In this document: piece by piece, positions 5,374 to 11,758 of the stretch
Numbering within the stretch: position 1 is the stretch's first letter
Layout of the letters: the number at the start of each line of letters is the position of its first letter
Source: Angelakisella sp.
Lineage (GTDB): Bacteria > Bacillota > Clostridia > Oscillospirales > Ruminococcaceae
Direction of reading: 5' to 3'
DNA: 11,758 bases
NCBI GenBank assembly: GCA_022795575.1
Contig: JAAWGY010000046.1
Span: 1-11,758, forward strand
Position numbers and translations under genes: made by a program
The notes under the pieces: generated by a model
The model's database searches: none
Told to the model about the DNA's origin: nothing
What the model saw: the letters and a program-made list of their open reading frames with translations, nothing else

Positions 5374-6045
5374 ATGATTACCTTTAAGGATGTATCCAAA
5401 ACCTACGAAAACGGCACCCATGCCCTCTACCATGTTTCCCTCCATATCGAAAAGGGGGAGTTTGTCTTTGTGGTGGGCCCCTCCGGTGCGGGGAAAAGCA
5501 CCTTTATCAAAATGCTGCTCCGGGAGGAGACCCCCACCAAGGGTACCGTCTTTGTGGACGGACGCAACCTGAATACCATGAAGCGCCGGCAGATCCCGGC
5601 CTTTCGCCGCACCATCGGGGTGGTGTTCCAGGACTTCCGCCTGATCCCCACCATGACCGTCTACGAAAACGTGGCCTTCGCCCTCCAGGTGACAAACGTT
5701 TCCAGCAAGTACATCCGGCGCAGGGTGCCCTACATACTGGACCTGCTGGGCCTTGCCAAAAAGGCCCGGTGCTACCCGCCGGAGATCAGCGGCGGGGAGC
5801 AGCAGCGGGTGGCCCTGGCCCGGGCGCTGGTGAATAACCCCTCCCTGATCATCGCCGACGAGCCCACCGGCAACATCGACCCGGAGCTGTCCTACGAGAT
5901 TGTGGACCTGCTGAACGAAATCAACCGCTGCGGCACCACCATTGTGATGGTGACACACGCCCACGAGCTGGTGTCCCAGTTTGACCACCGGGTGATTGCC
6001 ATCGAGCGCGGACGGGTGAAGCTGGACAGAGGAGGGACGCAGTAA
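5374..6045 (+). CDS. ftsE: Cell division ATP-binding protein FtsE
   Basis: A 223-residue ATPase of the FtsEX complex, acting at the cytoplasmic face of the membrane with FtsX to gate cell wall hydrolase activity. All ABC motifs are present: Walker A GPSGAGKST (35-43), Q-loop Q86 in VVFQDFRLIP, signature SGGEQQRVALARAL (139-152), Walker B LIIADEPTGNID (158-169) and switch histidine H195. The FRLIPTMTVYENVAFAL stretch (88-104) and the length distinguish FtsE from larger transport ATPases. The start is chosen at ATG 5374 after AAGGCGGTG. The stop TAA shares one base with the start of ftsX (TAATG), so the two are translationally coupled. A near-perfect promoter and a leader hairpin lie upstream. 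Confidence 0.96.
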   Translation: MITFKDVSKTYENGTHALYHVSLHIEKGEFVFVVGPSGAGKSTFIKMLLREETPTKGTVFVDGRNLNTMKRRQIPAFRRTIGVVFQDFRLIPTMTVYENVAFALQVTNVSSKYIRRRVPYILDLLGLAKKARCYPPEISGGEQQRVALARALVNNPSLIIADEPTGNIDPELSYEIVDLLNEINRCGTTIVMVTHAHELVSQFDHRVIAIERGRVKLDRGGTQ

Positions 6046-6950
6046 TGGGCCTTGGCAGTGTCAGGTATTTGGTAGGGGAAGGGGCGAAGAACATCCAGGC
6101 CAACCGCCAGATGTCCGTCGCCTCCATCGGCGTGCTGGTGGCCTGTATGCTCCTCATTGGGGCGGCGGTGCTCTTTTCCCTAAACGCGGATGCCATTATG
6201 GGCTACATCGAAAGCCAGAACGACGTGGTGGTCTTTGTGGCAGACCGGGCCACCGACGCCCAGGCGGAGGGGCTGAAAACCGCCCTGGAGGCCATCGACA
6301 ACGTGGCCTCTACCCGCTACATCTCCAAGGAGGAGGCGCTCAGGGGCCAGATGGAAAAGCTGGGCAACTCCGCCTACCTGATGGATACCCTGATGGAGGA
6401 CAACCCCCTGCCCGCCACCTACTACGTCAAGGTGAAGGACCTGGAGCGGCTGACCGAAACGGTGAAGGAGATCCAGCGGCTGGATCTGGTGCTGGACGTC
6501 AACTCCCCCACCGACGTGGCCGCCACCCTGGTGGGCATCAAGAAGGGGGTCAGCCTGGGGGGGCTGGGCATTGTGGCCATCCTGGGGGCGGTGTCGGTGC
6601 TCATCGTCAGCAACACCATCAAGCTCACCGTCTTCAGCCGCCGGCGGGAGATCAGCATCATGAAGTACGTGGGGGCCACCGACTCCTTTATCCGCCTGCC
6701 TTTTTTGGTGGAGGGGGTCATCATCGGCCTGCTTTCCGCCCTGCTGGCCTTTGGGCTGCTGTGGATTGCCTACTACTACCTCCTGGACTGGATGGGCAAC
6801 GCCACCTCCTCCTGGATCCAGCTGGCCTACCCCAACCTGATCCAGTTTGAGGACATCGCCTGGCGGATGCTGGGGGGCTTCTGCGGCGCGGGGGCGGCCT
6901 TTGGGGTGGCGGGCAGTATGTTCTTTGTAGGGAAATATCTTAAGGTATAG
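6045..6950 (+). CDS. ftsX: Cell division protein FtsX (permease-like)
   Basis: A 301-residue membrane partner of FtsE. The topology is a short cytosolic N-terminus, helix 1 at about 24-46, and an extracellular domain of about 125 residues (47-170) that in other Firmicutes contacts the coiled coil of the cognate hydrolase. Three further helices follow at about 171-193, 219-246 and 271-296. The conserved SRRREISIMKYVGATDSFIRLPF (198-220) after helix 2 is the typical FtsX/ABC3-permease loop that couples to the ATPase. The ATG overlaps the ftsE stop by one base, with GGAGGG 9 bases upstream. The length is normal for Firmicutes FtsX. It is followed 17 bases later by a secreted LytM-domain hydrolase, the expected effector. 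Confidence 0.96.
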   Translation: MGLGSVRYLVGEGAKNIQANRQMSVASIGVLVACMLLIGAAVLFSLNADAIMGYIESQNDVVVFVADRATDAQAEGLKTALEAIDNVASTRYISKEEALRGQMEKLGNSAYLMDTLMEDNPLPATYYVKVKDLERLTETVKEIQRLDLVLDVNSPTDVAATLVGIKKGVSLGGLGIVAILGAVSVLIVSNTIKLTVFSRRREISIMKYVGATDSFIRLPFLVEGVIIGLLSALLAFGLLWIAYYYLLDWMGNATSSWIQLAYPNLIQFEDIAWRMLGGFCGAGAAFGVAGSMFFVGKYLKV

Positions 6951-6967
6951 GGAAAGGAAGCGGGTAG

Positions 6968-8122
6968 ATGAAGCGCTGGAACAAGCGGCTGCTGGCCCTG
7001 ATCCTCTGCATAGGGGTGCTGGCCTGTATGACCACCGCCGCCTTTGGGGACGAGATTGCCGACCTCAACGACCGGTACGCCCAGCTGCAAAAGGAGGCGG
7101 ACGCCCTCCAGTCCAAAATCGATAACGCCAAAACCGAAAAGGCCAAGCAGGAGGCCATCAAGGAGAAGACCACCCAGGAAATCGGCATCATCCGCAACCA
7201 GATTGCGGTGCTGGAGGAAAAGATTGCCGCCCTGGAAAACGAGATCCTCCGCAAGGAGGAGGAGATTGACGGCCTGGAGGAGAGCATCGACCAAAACTAC
7301 GACCTCTTCAAAAAGCGGATGCGGGCCATGTATATGGCGGAGAACACCTCCATGATCTCGCTGGTGCTGGGGGCGGAAAGCTTTGGCGACTTTTTGACCA
7401 CCAGCGAATACCTGAAGCGGGTGGCCCAGCACGACCAGGACCTGCTGGACGGCCTGCGCCAGACGCTGGAGGACGTGGAGGCCGCCAAGGCGGCGGTGGA
7501 GGCCGACCGGGAGGACCTGGCGGACACCAAAACCGAGGTGGAGGAGAAGAAGCGCCAGCTGGACGCAAAGCTCAGCTCCACCATTGCGGAGATCCAAAGC
7601 ATCGACCAGATGGAGAAGGAGTACCTGGCCGATATTGCCGCCAAGCAGAAGGAGATGAAGGAAACCCAGGATGAAATCGACCGCATCTACGCCGAGATGG
7701 AGGAGATGGAGGAATTCGTGGGAGGGACCTTTATGCTCCCGGTCCCCGGGTACACCTACATCAGCTCCTACTACGGCTGGCGGTTTAACGGCAGCGATTT
7801 CCACACCGGGGTGGACTTTACCGGCGCCAACGTCAACGGCAAAAAGGTGGTGGCCTCCAACGCCGGCACCATCACCTTTACCAAAAGCACCTATGTCCCC
7901 GGCGTAGGGTACGGCAAGTACATCATCCTGGACCACGGCGGCGGCTACTCCACCCTTTACGCCCACCTCAGCAGCATCAACGTCAGCGTGGGGGATTACG
8001 TCAAGAAGGGGGAGAGCATCGCCAACGTGGGCAGCACCGGCTGGTCCACCGGCCCCCACCTCCACTTCGAGATCCGGGTCAACGGCAAGCACACCAACCC
8101 GCTGCCTTACCTGAAGGGGTAG
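6968..8122 (+). CDS. Secreted coiled-coil M23 (LytM) peptidoglycan hydrolase, FtsEX effector
   Basis: A 384-residue exported protein. The N-terminal KRWNKRLLALILCIGVLACMTTAAFG (2-27, basic then hydrophobic) is a signal peptide. LAC at 18-20 could alternatively serve as an imperfect lipobox. A long charged coiled coil spans about 28-250, containing the conserved segment YMAENTSMISLVLGAESFGDF (122-142) seen in EnvC/PcsB/CwlO-type partners of FtsEX. The C-terminal M23 domain (about 255-384) keeps the zinc ligands and catalytic histidines: HxxxD at H279/D283, H333 in YAHLS and HLH at 364-366. It should therefore be an active endopeptidase rather than only an activator. The start follows GGAAAGGAAG. 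The genetic link with ftsEX implies that FtsX relieves autoinhibition by the coiled coil. Confidence 0.93.
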   Translation: MKRWNKRLLALILCIGVLACMTTAAFGDEIADLNDRYAQLQKEADALQSKIDNAKTEKAKQEAIKEKTTQEIGIIRNQIAVLEEKIAALENEILRKEEEIDGLEESIDQNYDLFKKRMRAMYMAENTSMISLVLGAESFGDFLTTSEYLKRVAQHDQDLLDGLRQTLEDVEAAKAAVEADREDLADTKTEVEEKKRQLDAKLSSTIAEIQSIDQMEKEYLADIAAKQKEMKETQDEIDRIYAEMEEMEEFVGGTFMLPVPGYTYISSYYGWRFNGSDFHTGVDFTGANVNGKKVVASNAGTITFTKSTYVPGVGYGKYIILDHGGGYSTLYAHLSSINVSVGDYVKKGESIANVGSTGWSTGPHLHFEIRVNGKHTNPLPYLKG

Positions 8123-8226
8123 GGCGGTTCCGGCGGGGTGCCCCGGCCGGGAGAGGGGCCACAGCCTGGCCACTCTGCCGGGCTCCCGGTCCGCCAAACA
8201 GAACACAGCCGCCGGTAAGCGGCAGC
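8123..8226 (+). other. Structured 3' untranslated region of the ftsEX operon
   Basis: Between the hydrolase stop and the terminator lies about 100 bases able to form nested stems. GGCGG (8123-8127) pairs with CCGCC (8191-8195), and CCGGGAG (8147-8153) with CTCCCGG (8183-8189). Inside, AGAG plus GGCCA (8152-8161) pairs with TGGCC plus CTCT (8167-8176), sharing two bases with the previous stem. No open frame with a ribosome binding site is visible. Confidence 0.4.
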
Positions 8227-8255
8227 AAGCCCCCGTTTTTGCGGGGGCTTTTTTT
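8227..8255 (+). terminator. Strong intrinsic terminator of the ftsEX operon
   Basis: AAGCCCCCG (8227-8235) and CGGGGGCTT (8242-8250) form a perfect 9-bp stem with a 6-base loop. Seven T follow from 8249 to 8255. It separates the ftsEX-hydrolase unit from the next gene. Confidence 0.93.
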
Positions 8256-8449
8256 CTGTCCCAAAGCCCGGGGAGGAGGGAAGCTGTGCCGCCGGGGGAG
8301 GGCGCGCCGCTGTTTTGCGCCTCCGCGGGGGAAAGCTGTGGCACCGGCCGCATATCATATAATGACGCAGCAACGCCCCGGGGTGCAAAAAGACCTGACA
8401 AGGCGGTGTGCGGGAAAATTTTGGATCGGCGCAAAGGAGGGGGCTTGCG
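8256..8449. other. Intergenic region with candidate promoter of the YtvI-type gene
   Basis: A clean TATAAT lies at 8358-8363, within CATATAAT (8356-8363), but no good -35 TTGACA is placed 16-18 bases upstream. CATATAAT differs by one base from the sigma-E type -10 (CATACAAT), which would suit a sporulation-linked gene, yet no sigma-E -35 is clear either. The leader to 8450 is about 80 bases. Nothing else is recognised. Confidence 0.35.
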
Positions 8450-9568
8450 ATGAACCGGGAGGCCTTTGTCCATACCGTTGTCTTTTGGCTGGCCGCGGCC
8501 CTGGTGCTAACTGCGGCCAAGGTGCTGCTGCTGCCCTGCCTCGCCCCCTTTTTGTGGGGGTGGCTGGCCGCTGTCGCCTTGCGCCCTGCCGCCCGGTGGC
8601 TGGAAAGCCACACCCCCCTAAGGCGGCGATCCGCCTCGGTGCTCTGCCTCCTCTGCTTTTGGCTGGGGGCCGGGGGGGCGGCGTGGCGGCTGGGCTCCGC
8701 CGCCCTTGCCCAGGGAGCCGCCCTTTTGGAGCGCCTGCCCCACTGGTACCGCCAGGGGTTCCTCCCCGCCCTGCGCCGGATGGGCCAGACAATACCGGCC
8801 CTGCTGGAGCGGGCCGGACTGCCCGGGGATTGGGGCGCCGCCCTCCCCGGCGCCGCCTCCCTGGAGGCGGTGCTGATGGAAAGCGTCTCCGCCCTTTCCG
8901 CCCGGCTGCTGGCCGCCGCCGGGGGCCTGGCGGGACAGCTCCCCGCTATGGCCCTGGCCTGCTCCTTCGCCCTCCTTTCCTCCTTCCTGATCCTGCCGGA
9001 CTACGAGGAGATCGGGGCCTTTCTCCTAAGACAGCTGCCCCGGCCGCTGGCGGGGCCGGTGCGGGCTTCCAGGGACTTCCTCCTTGCCACCATCCGGCAG
9101 GTGGTGGGGGCCTACCTGATGATTCTGGCCATCACCTTTGGGGAGATCAGCCTGGGGCTGTGGCTGCTGCGGGTGGATTACTACCTGGTTATCGGGCTGG
9201 CGGTGGCGGTGCTGGATATCCTGCCGGTCATCGGCAGCGGCTGCGTCCTGGTCCCCTGGGGGCTGTGGTGCCTGTTGGCCGGGAGCCCCACCCTGGGGGC
9301 GGGGATCCTGCTGCTTTACGCCGTTGTTACCGGGGCCCGGGCGGTGCTGGAGCCCCGGATTGTGGGACGGCGCATCGGCCTTTCCCCCCTGACCACCCTG
9401 GTCGCCATGTACGCCGGGATGAAGCTGTGGGGGGTGGGGGGGCTTATCCTGGCCCCCATGGCGGTGACGCTGCTGCTGTTTTTGGACCAGAACGGGCATA
9501 TCCGTTTGCTGCGGAGGGAGGGAGCCGCAGCAGCCGCCCAAAATGGCGGAAATCCCGGAAAAAGATAG
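8450..9568 (+). CDS. AI-2E/YtvI-family integral membrane protein
   Basis: A 372-residue polytopic membrane protein of the AI-2E transporter family (PF01594), closest in architecture to YtvI, a sporulation-associated membrane protein. Hydrophobic segments lie at about 8-50 (two helices), 60-80, 160-184, 216-240, 245-272, 275-300 and 312-345. Family signatures are DYEEIGAFLLRQLP (184-197), FLLATIRQVVGAYLM (210-224), LDILPVIGSG (255-264) and EPRIVGRRIGLSPLTTLVAM (301-320). I chose ATG 8450 because AAAGGAGG lies 10 bases upstream; an in-frame ATG at 8408 lacks such a site. It stands as a single-gene unit behind a terminator. Whether it transports anything in this organism is unknown. The tail after residue 350 is low-complexity and probably cytosolic. 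Confidence 0.87.
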   Translation: MNREAFVHTVVFWLAAALVLTAAKVLLLPCLAPFLWGWLAAVALRPAARWLESHTPLRRRSASVLCLLCFWLGAGGAAWRLGSAALAQGAALLERLPHWYRQGFLPALRRMGQTIPALLERAGLPGDWGAALPGAASLEAVLMESVSALSARLLAAAGGLAGQLPAMALACSFALLSSFLILPDYEEIGAFLLRQLPRPLAGPVRASRDFLLATIRQVVGAYLMILAITFGEISLGLWLLRVDYYLVIGLAVAVLDILPVIGSGCVLVPWGLWCLLAGSPTLGAGILLLYAVVTGARAVLEPRIVGRRIGLSPLTTLVAMYAGMKLWGVGGLILAPMAVTLLLFLDQNGHIRLLRREGAAAAAQNGGNPGKR

Positions 9569-9578
9569 GAAAAAACCT

Positions 9579-9592
9579 GTCAAAATCTTGAC
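9579..9592. promoter_or_regulatory. Inverted repeat GTCAA-N4-TTGAC over the -35
   Basis: A perfect 5-bp dyad includes the -35 hexamer of the FIST gene promoter. It could be an operator or chance symmetry of a TTGAC motif. No binding protein is suggested by the sequence. Confidence 0.3.
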
Positions 9593-9617
9593 GCAGATAC
9601 GGGTATTGTGCTATTAT
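9588..9617 (+). promoter_or_regulatory. Promoter of the FIST/MCP operon
   Basis: TTGACG (9588-9593, 5 of 6), an 18-base spacer and TATTAT (9612-9617, 5 of 6) form a good sigma-A promoter. The leader to the ATG at 9659 is about 35 bases. Confidence 0.7.
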
Positions 9618-9658
9618 GAATTGAATTATGGAAAGCGACCAAGGAAAGGGGAACCGCT

Positions 9659-10714
9659 ATGAAGCAGTTTTTCGGAGCGAGCCTGTCCGGGAACCTGCAG
9701 GAGGCTGTGCGGGGGCTGCAAAGGCCCCAAATGCTCCTGCTGATGTCCAACCCGGAGCAGTTTGAACAGCACGTGGAGGAGCTGGAAAAGCTCTTTCCCC
9801 AGGTACCCAGCATCGGGTGCATCGGGATGTGCTACAGCACCCGGGTTGTGGAAAAGGGGGTGGGGGTGGTCGCCTTCTGCGACGGGGTATCCGCCTCCGC
9901 CAACGTTTTGGAACAGGTTTCTACCATGCCGGTAAAATACATACAGCGGTTGCAGGCCGATGTCCAGCAGGTCCACGCCACCCAGCGGGATACCGTCTGC
10001 ATCGATTTTTGCGCCGGCAACGACGCCTGCGCCCTTACCACCATCTACACGGTGCTGCGGCCCCTGGGCATCTCCCTGGTGGGGGGGACGGGGGACGGGG
10101 GACGGGTTTCCGCCAACGGCAAGGTCTACCACGACGCGGTGGCCTACGCCCTGATCAAAAACCAGGGTGGCCGGGTAAAGGCCTACAAGGAGAACATCTA
10201 CCACCAGATGGGGGACTACCGCTTTATCGCCTCCGGTACCGATAAGGCCAACTACATCATCGGCTCCCTCAACGGCCAGCCCGCCAAGCAGGTGTACCAG
10301 CGTATCCTCCACGTCAGCGAGCAGGAGATTCTGACACAGACCTTCAAAAACCCCTTTGGCAAGATCAACGGGGAGGACACCTGCATCATCTCCATCAAGG
10401 AGGTGAACGGCAACGCCCTGGCCTGCTTCCGGCAGGTGAACGATTCGGACGTCCTCATTATGCTGGAGCTGGGGGACTACCGGGCCATTGTAAAGGACAC
10501 CATCCAGACCATCCGGCGGGATTTCCCCCGGATTTCGGCGGCCTTTTCGGTAAACTGCCTCTTCCGGTACAAGCTGTTTAGCGAAAACGGCTACATGGGG
10601 GAGTACCTGCGGGAGATGAGCGCCCTAAACAGCCACGCCGGCCTGGTAGGCTACGGCGAGCACTATAACAGCCAGTTCGTCAACCAGTCCATGTCCTGCG
10701 TGGTATTTGAGTAA
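9659..10714 (+). CDS. FIST-domain cytosolic sensor protein
   Basis: A 351-residue soluble protein with FIST_N (about 20-205) followed by FIST_C (about 210-345). The landmark is GISLVGGTGDGGRV (137-150) then GKVYHDAVAYALI (154-166), and the C-terminal half carries VNDSDVLIMLELGD (260-273). FIST proteins are sensory modules that bind small ligands; one branch (NosP) is described as a haem-based nitric oxide sensor. No haem ligand can be assigned here. The protein has ten cysteines, including CIGMC (54-58) and CIDFC (114-118), which would fit redox or metal sensing, but this is inference. There is no signal peptide or membrane helix. The start follows AGGAAAGGGG. A soluble MCP-type protein begins 15 bases downstream, so the pair probably forms a split receptor. 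Confidence 0.85.
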   Translation: MKQFFGASLSGNLQEAVRGLQRPQMLLLMSNPEQFEQHVEELEKLFPQVPSIGCIGMCYSTRVVEKGVGVVAFCDGVSASANVLEQVSTMPVKYIQRLQADVQQVHATQRDTVCIDFCAGNDACALTTIYTVLRPLGISLVGGTGDGGRVSANGKVYHDAVAYALIKNQGGRVKAYKENIYHQMGDYRFIASGTDKANYIIGSLNGQPAKQVYQRILHVSEQEILTQTFKNPFGKINGEDTCIISIKEVNGNALACFRQVNDSDVLIMLELGDYRAIVKDTIQTIRRDFPRISAAFSVNCLFRYKLFSENGYMGEYLREMSALNSHAGLVGYGEHYNSQFVNQSMSCVVFE

Positions 10715-10729
10715 GGGAGGAAAGGGAAG

Positions 10730-11653
10730 ATGCTTTTTCGGAAAAAAAGCCCCCGGCAGGGTGGGGATGGGGGCAAGGACCTTTTCCCGCTGCTCCACGT
10801 CACCAACAGCCTAAAGGATTACCAGCAGGACCTGGTGAAAAAGGAGGTGGACTCCCTCTTTGAGCTTAGCATGGTGGGCCAATCCTTTGACGGGGTGTTA
10901 AAGGAGGCGGTGATCTTCCAGAGCAAGCTGGAGGATTTTGGGGACCACTTTGCCAGCATCGGCCAGGTGGCGGACGAGTTTTCCTCGGTAAAGGCCCAGA
11001 TCTCCCAGTCGGTGGCCCAGGCCCAGGAGGAGGTGGCGGCGCTGCGGGACGTGTCCCAGCAGGTGGAGGCCAGCTTTGGGGAGATGGGCAGCACCTTTGC
11101 CGACCTCCAGGGGGATATTGGCAGCATCAAGCAGTGCATGAAGAAGATCGTCTCCATCGCCGACCAAACCAACATCCTTGCCATCAACGCCTCCATCGAG
11201 GCCGCCCGGGCAGGGGAGCAGGGCAAGGGCTTTGCGGTGGTGGCTACCGAGGTGAAGAAGCTGGCCGACGAAATCAAGGAGCTGATCGGCGAGGTGGAGG
11301 CCAGCGTCAAGGAGGTGGAGCACGGCACCGACCGGCTCAACGGCAGCATCCAGACCTCCCAGCAGACCCTGGGCCAGGGCTCCAGCCGGGTACAGGCCAC
11401 CGCCGAGTGCTTCGAGCGCATCATCGAGGCGGCGGAGGGCGCCACCACGGTACAGACACAGATTGCCGGCGTCCTCAACGATTCCCAAAGCGCCCTTACC
11501 GGTGTTCGCGGCTTCTTCGATAAAATCCGGGAGCGCTACCAGGAGGTCATCAAGCACATTCAGCGGGCCAGCGCCCTGGGCACCACCAAAAGCGCCATGT
11601 TCGAGGATATCGACAATATGCTTTCCCAGATTCCCCCCATCATCAAGGAGTAA
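10730..11653 (+). CDS. Soluble methyl-accepting chemotaxis-type signalling protein
   Basis: A 307-residue, almost fully helical protein without membrane segments. The MCP signalling tip is canonical: IADQTNILAINASIEAARAG (143-162), then QGKGFAVVATEVKKLADE (164-181). This is the region that binds CheA and CheW. The N-terminal arm (about 60-143) and C-terminal arm (181-290) form the antiparallel hairpin. There is no HAMP or recognisable sensor domain in the first 60 residues, so sensing is likely supplied by the FIST protein encoded 15 bases upstream. GGAGG precedes the ATG. No C-terminal CheR-binding pentapeptide is seen. No other che or flagellar gene is in the window, so output could be chemotaxis or another CheA-type pathway. 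Confidence 0.92.
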   Translation: MLFRKKSPRQGGDGGKDLFPLLHVTNSLKDYQQDLVKKEVDSLFELSMVGQSFDGVLKEAVIFQSKLEDFGDHFASIGQVADEFSSVKAQISQSVAQAQEEVAALRDVSQQVEASFGEMGSTFADLQGDIGSIKQCMKKIVSIADQTNILAINASIEAARAGEQGKGFAVVATEVKKLADEIKELIGEVEASVKEVEHGTDRLNGSIQTSQQTLGQGSSRVQATAECFERIIEAAEGATTVQTQIAGVLNDSQSALTGVRGFFDKIRERYQEVIKHIQRASALGTTKSAMFEDIDNMLSQIPPIIKE

Positions 11654-11758
11654 CCGTTTTAGAACCTGTATTCACAGCCGGATGATGCAGGCAGGACAAG
11701 GGATTTTCCCGCCCTGCAAGGCAAAAAACCGCAGTAATACTTGGTGTATTGCAAGGTT
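11654..11758. repeat. Hairpin-rich tail, possible edge of an interspersed repeat
   Basis: GCAGG (11691-11695) pairs with CCTGC (11713-11717) around an inner GGGA-TTT-TCCC (11700-11710). A second dyad begins with AACC (11727-11730) and ends with GGTT at the window edge (11755-11758). Between them GCAGTAATAC and TGTATTGC are partly complementary. The pattern resembles mobile or repeated intergenic elements of Clostridia, but only one copy is visible, cut by the edge. No transposase is seen. It might also serve as terminator of the MCP gene. Confidence 0.35.

Noticed and set aside
6827..8473. Long open frame of 548 codons on the minus strand across ftsX and the hydrolase
   Set aside because: It is antisense to well-recognised genes, is low-complexity (Leu/Val/His/Gly rich) and arises from the GC-rich third codon positions of the genes on the plus strand.
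8239..9591. Open frame of 450 codons on the plus strand in a different frame from the YtvI-type gene
   Set aside because: It is Gly/Pro/Ala/Arg rich with no domain and starts before the terminator loop ends; the other frame encodes a family-typical membrane protein with a strong ribosome binding site.

Overview
The window looks like a chromosomal segment of a GC-rich, low-branching Firmicute of the class Clostridia, most likely an Oscillospiraceae (Ruminococcaceae) type gut anaerobe. The reasons are strong AGGAGG-type ribosome binding sites, sigma-A promoters in AT-rich islands, Gram-positive LexA-type boxes, an ftsEX operon with a secreted coiled-coil/M23 hydrolase, and a YtvI-type protein linked to sporulation. 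This is an inference from gene content and codon use; no marker gene such as rRNA is present. All main genes appear intact, and I see no CRISPR array, tRNA, rRNA or insertion sequence with a transposase.

Layout. 1-370: non-coding, ending in a promoter bracketed by two identical 20-bp palindromic operators. 371-1399: padR regulator plus a membrane protein with a permease-prefix domain, closed by a bidirectional terminator (about 1423-1445). 1508-3648 (minus strand): a two-gene DNA-repair module made of a radical SAM/helix-hairpin-helix protein and an overlapping TIGR03915/DUF4130 partner. Its promoter is flanked by two LexA-like boxes. 3730-4124: AT-rich divergent intergenic region. 4125-5210: CdaR/PucR-type regulator. 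5374-8122: ftsE, ftsX and a LytM-domain murein hydrolase, with their own consensus promoter, a long leader hairpin and a strong terminator. 8450-9568: AI-2E/YtvI-family membrane protein. 9659-11653: a cytosolic FIST-domain sensor followed by a soluble methyl-accepting signalling protein. 11654-11758: a hairpin-rich tail that may be the edge of an interspersed repeat.

How the genes work together. FtsE and FtsX form the ABC-like complex that couples division or cell wall growth to periplasmic-side hydrolase activity, and the next gene encodes the expected coiled-coil M23 hydrolase. The radical SAM and DUF4130 proteins form a known co-occurring pair of unknown reaction. Here the sequence adds two independent clues that they act in the DNA damage response: LexA-like boxes around the promoter, and a sliding-clamp-binding type motif (QLSLF) near the C-terminus of the radical SAM protein. 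The FIST and MCP genes look like a chemoreceptor split into sensor and signalling halves, both cytosolic.

No single stretch is a proven new system. The repair module is the best candidate for an under-described one, followed by the FIST/MCP pair with its G-rich 7-bp repeat tract.
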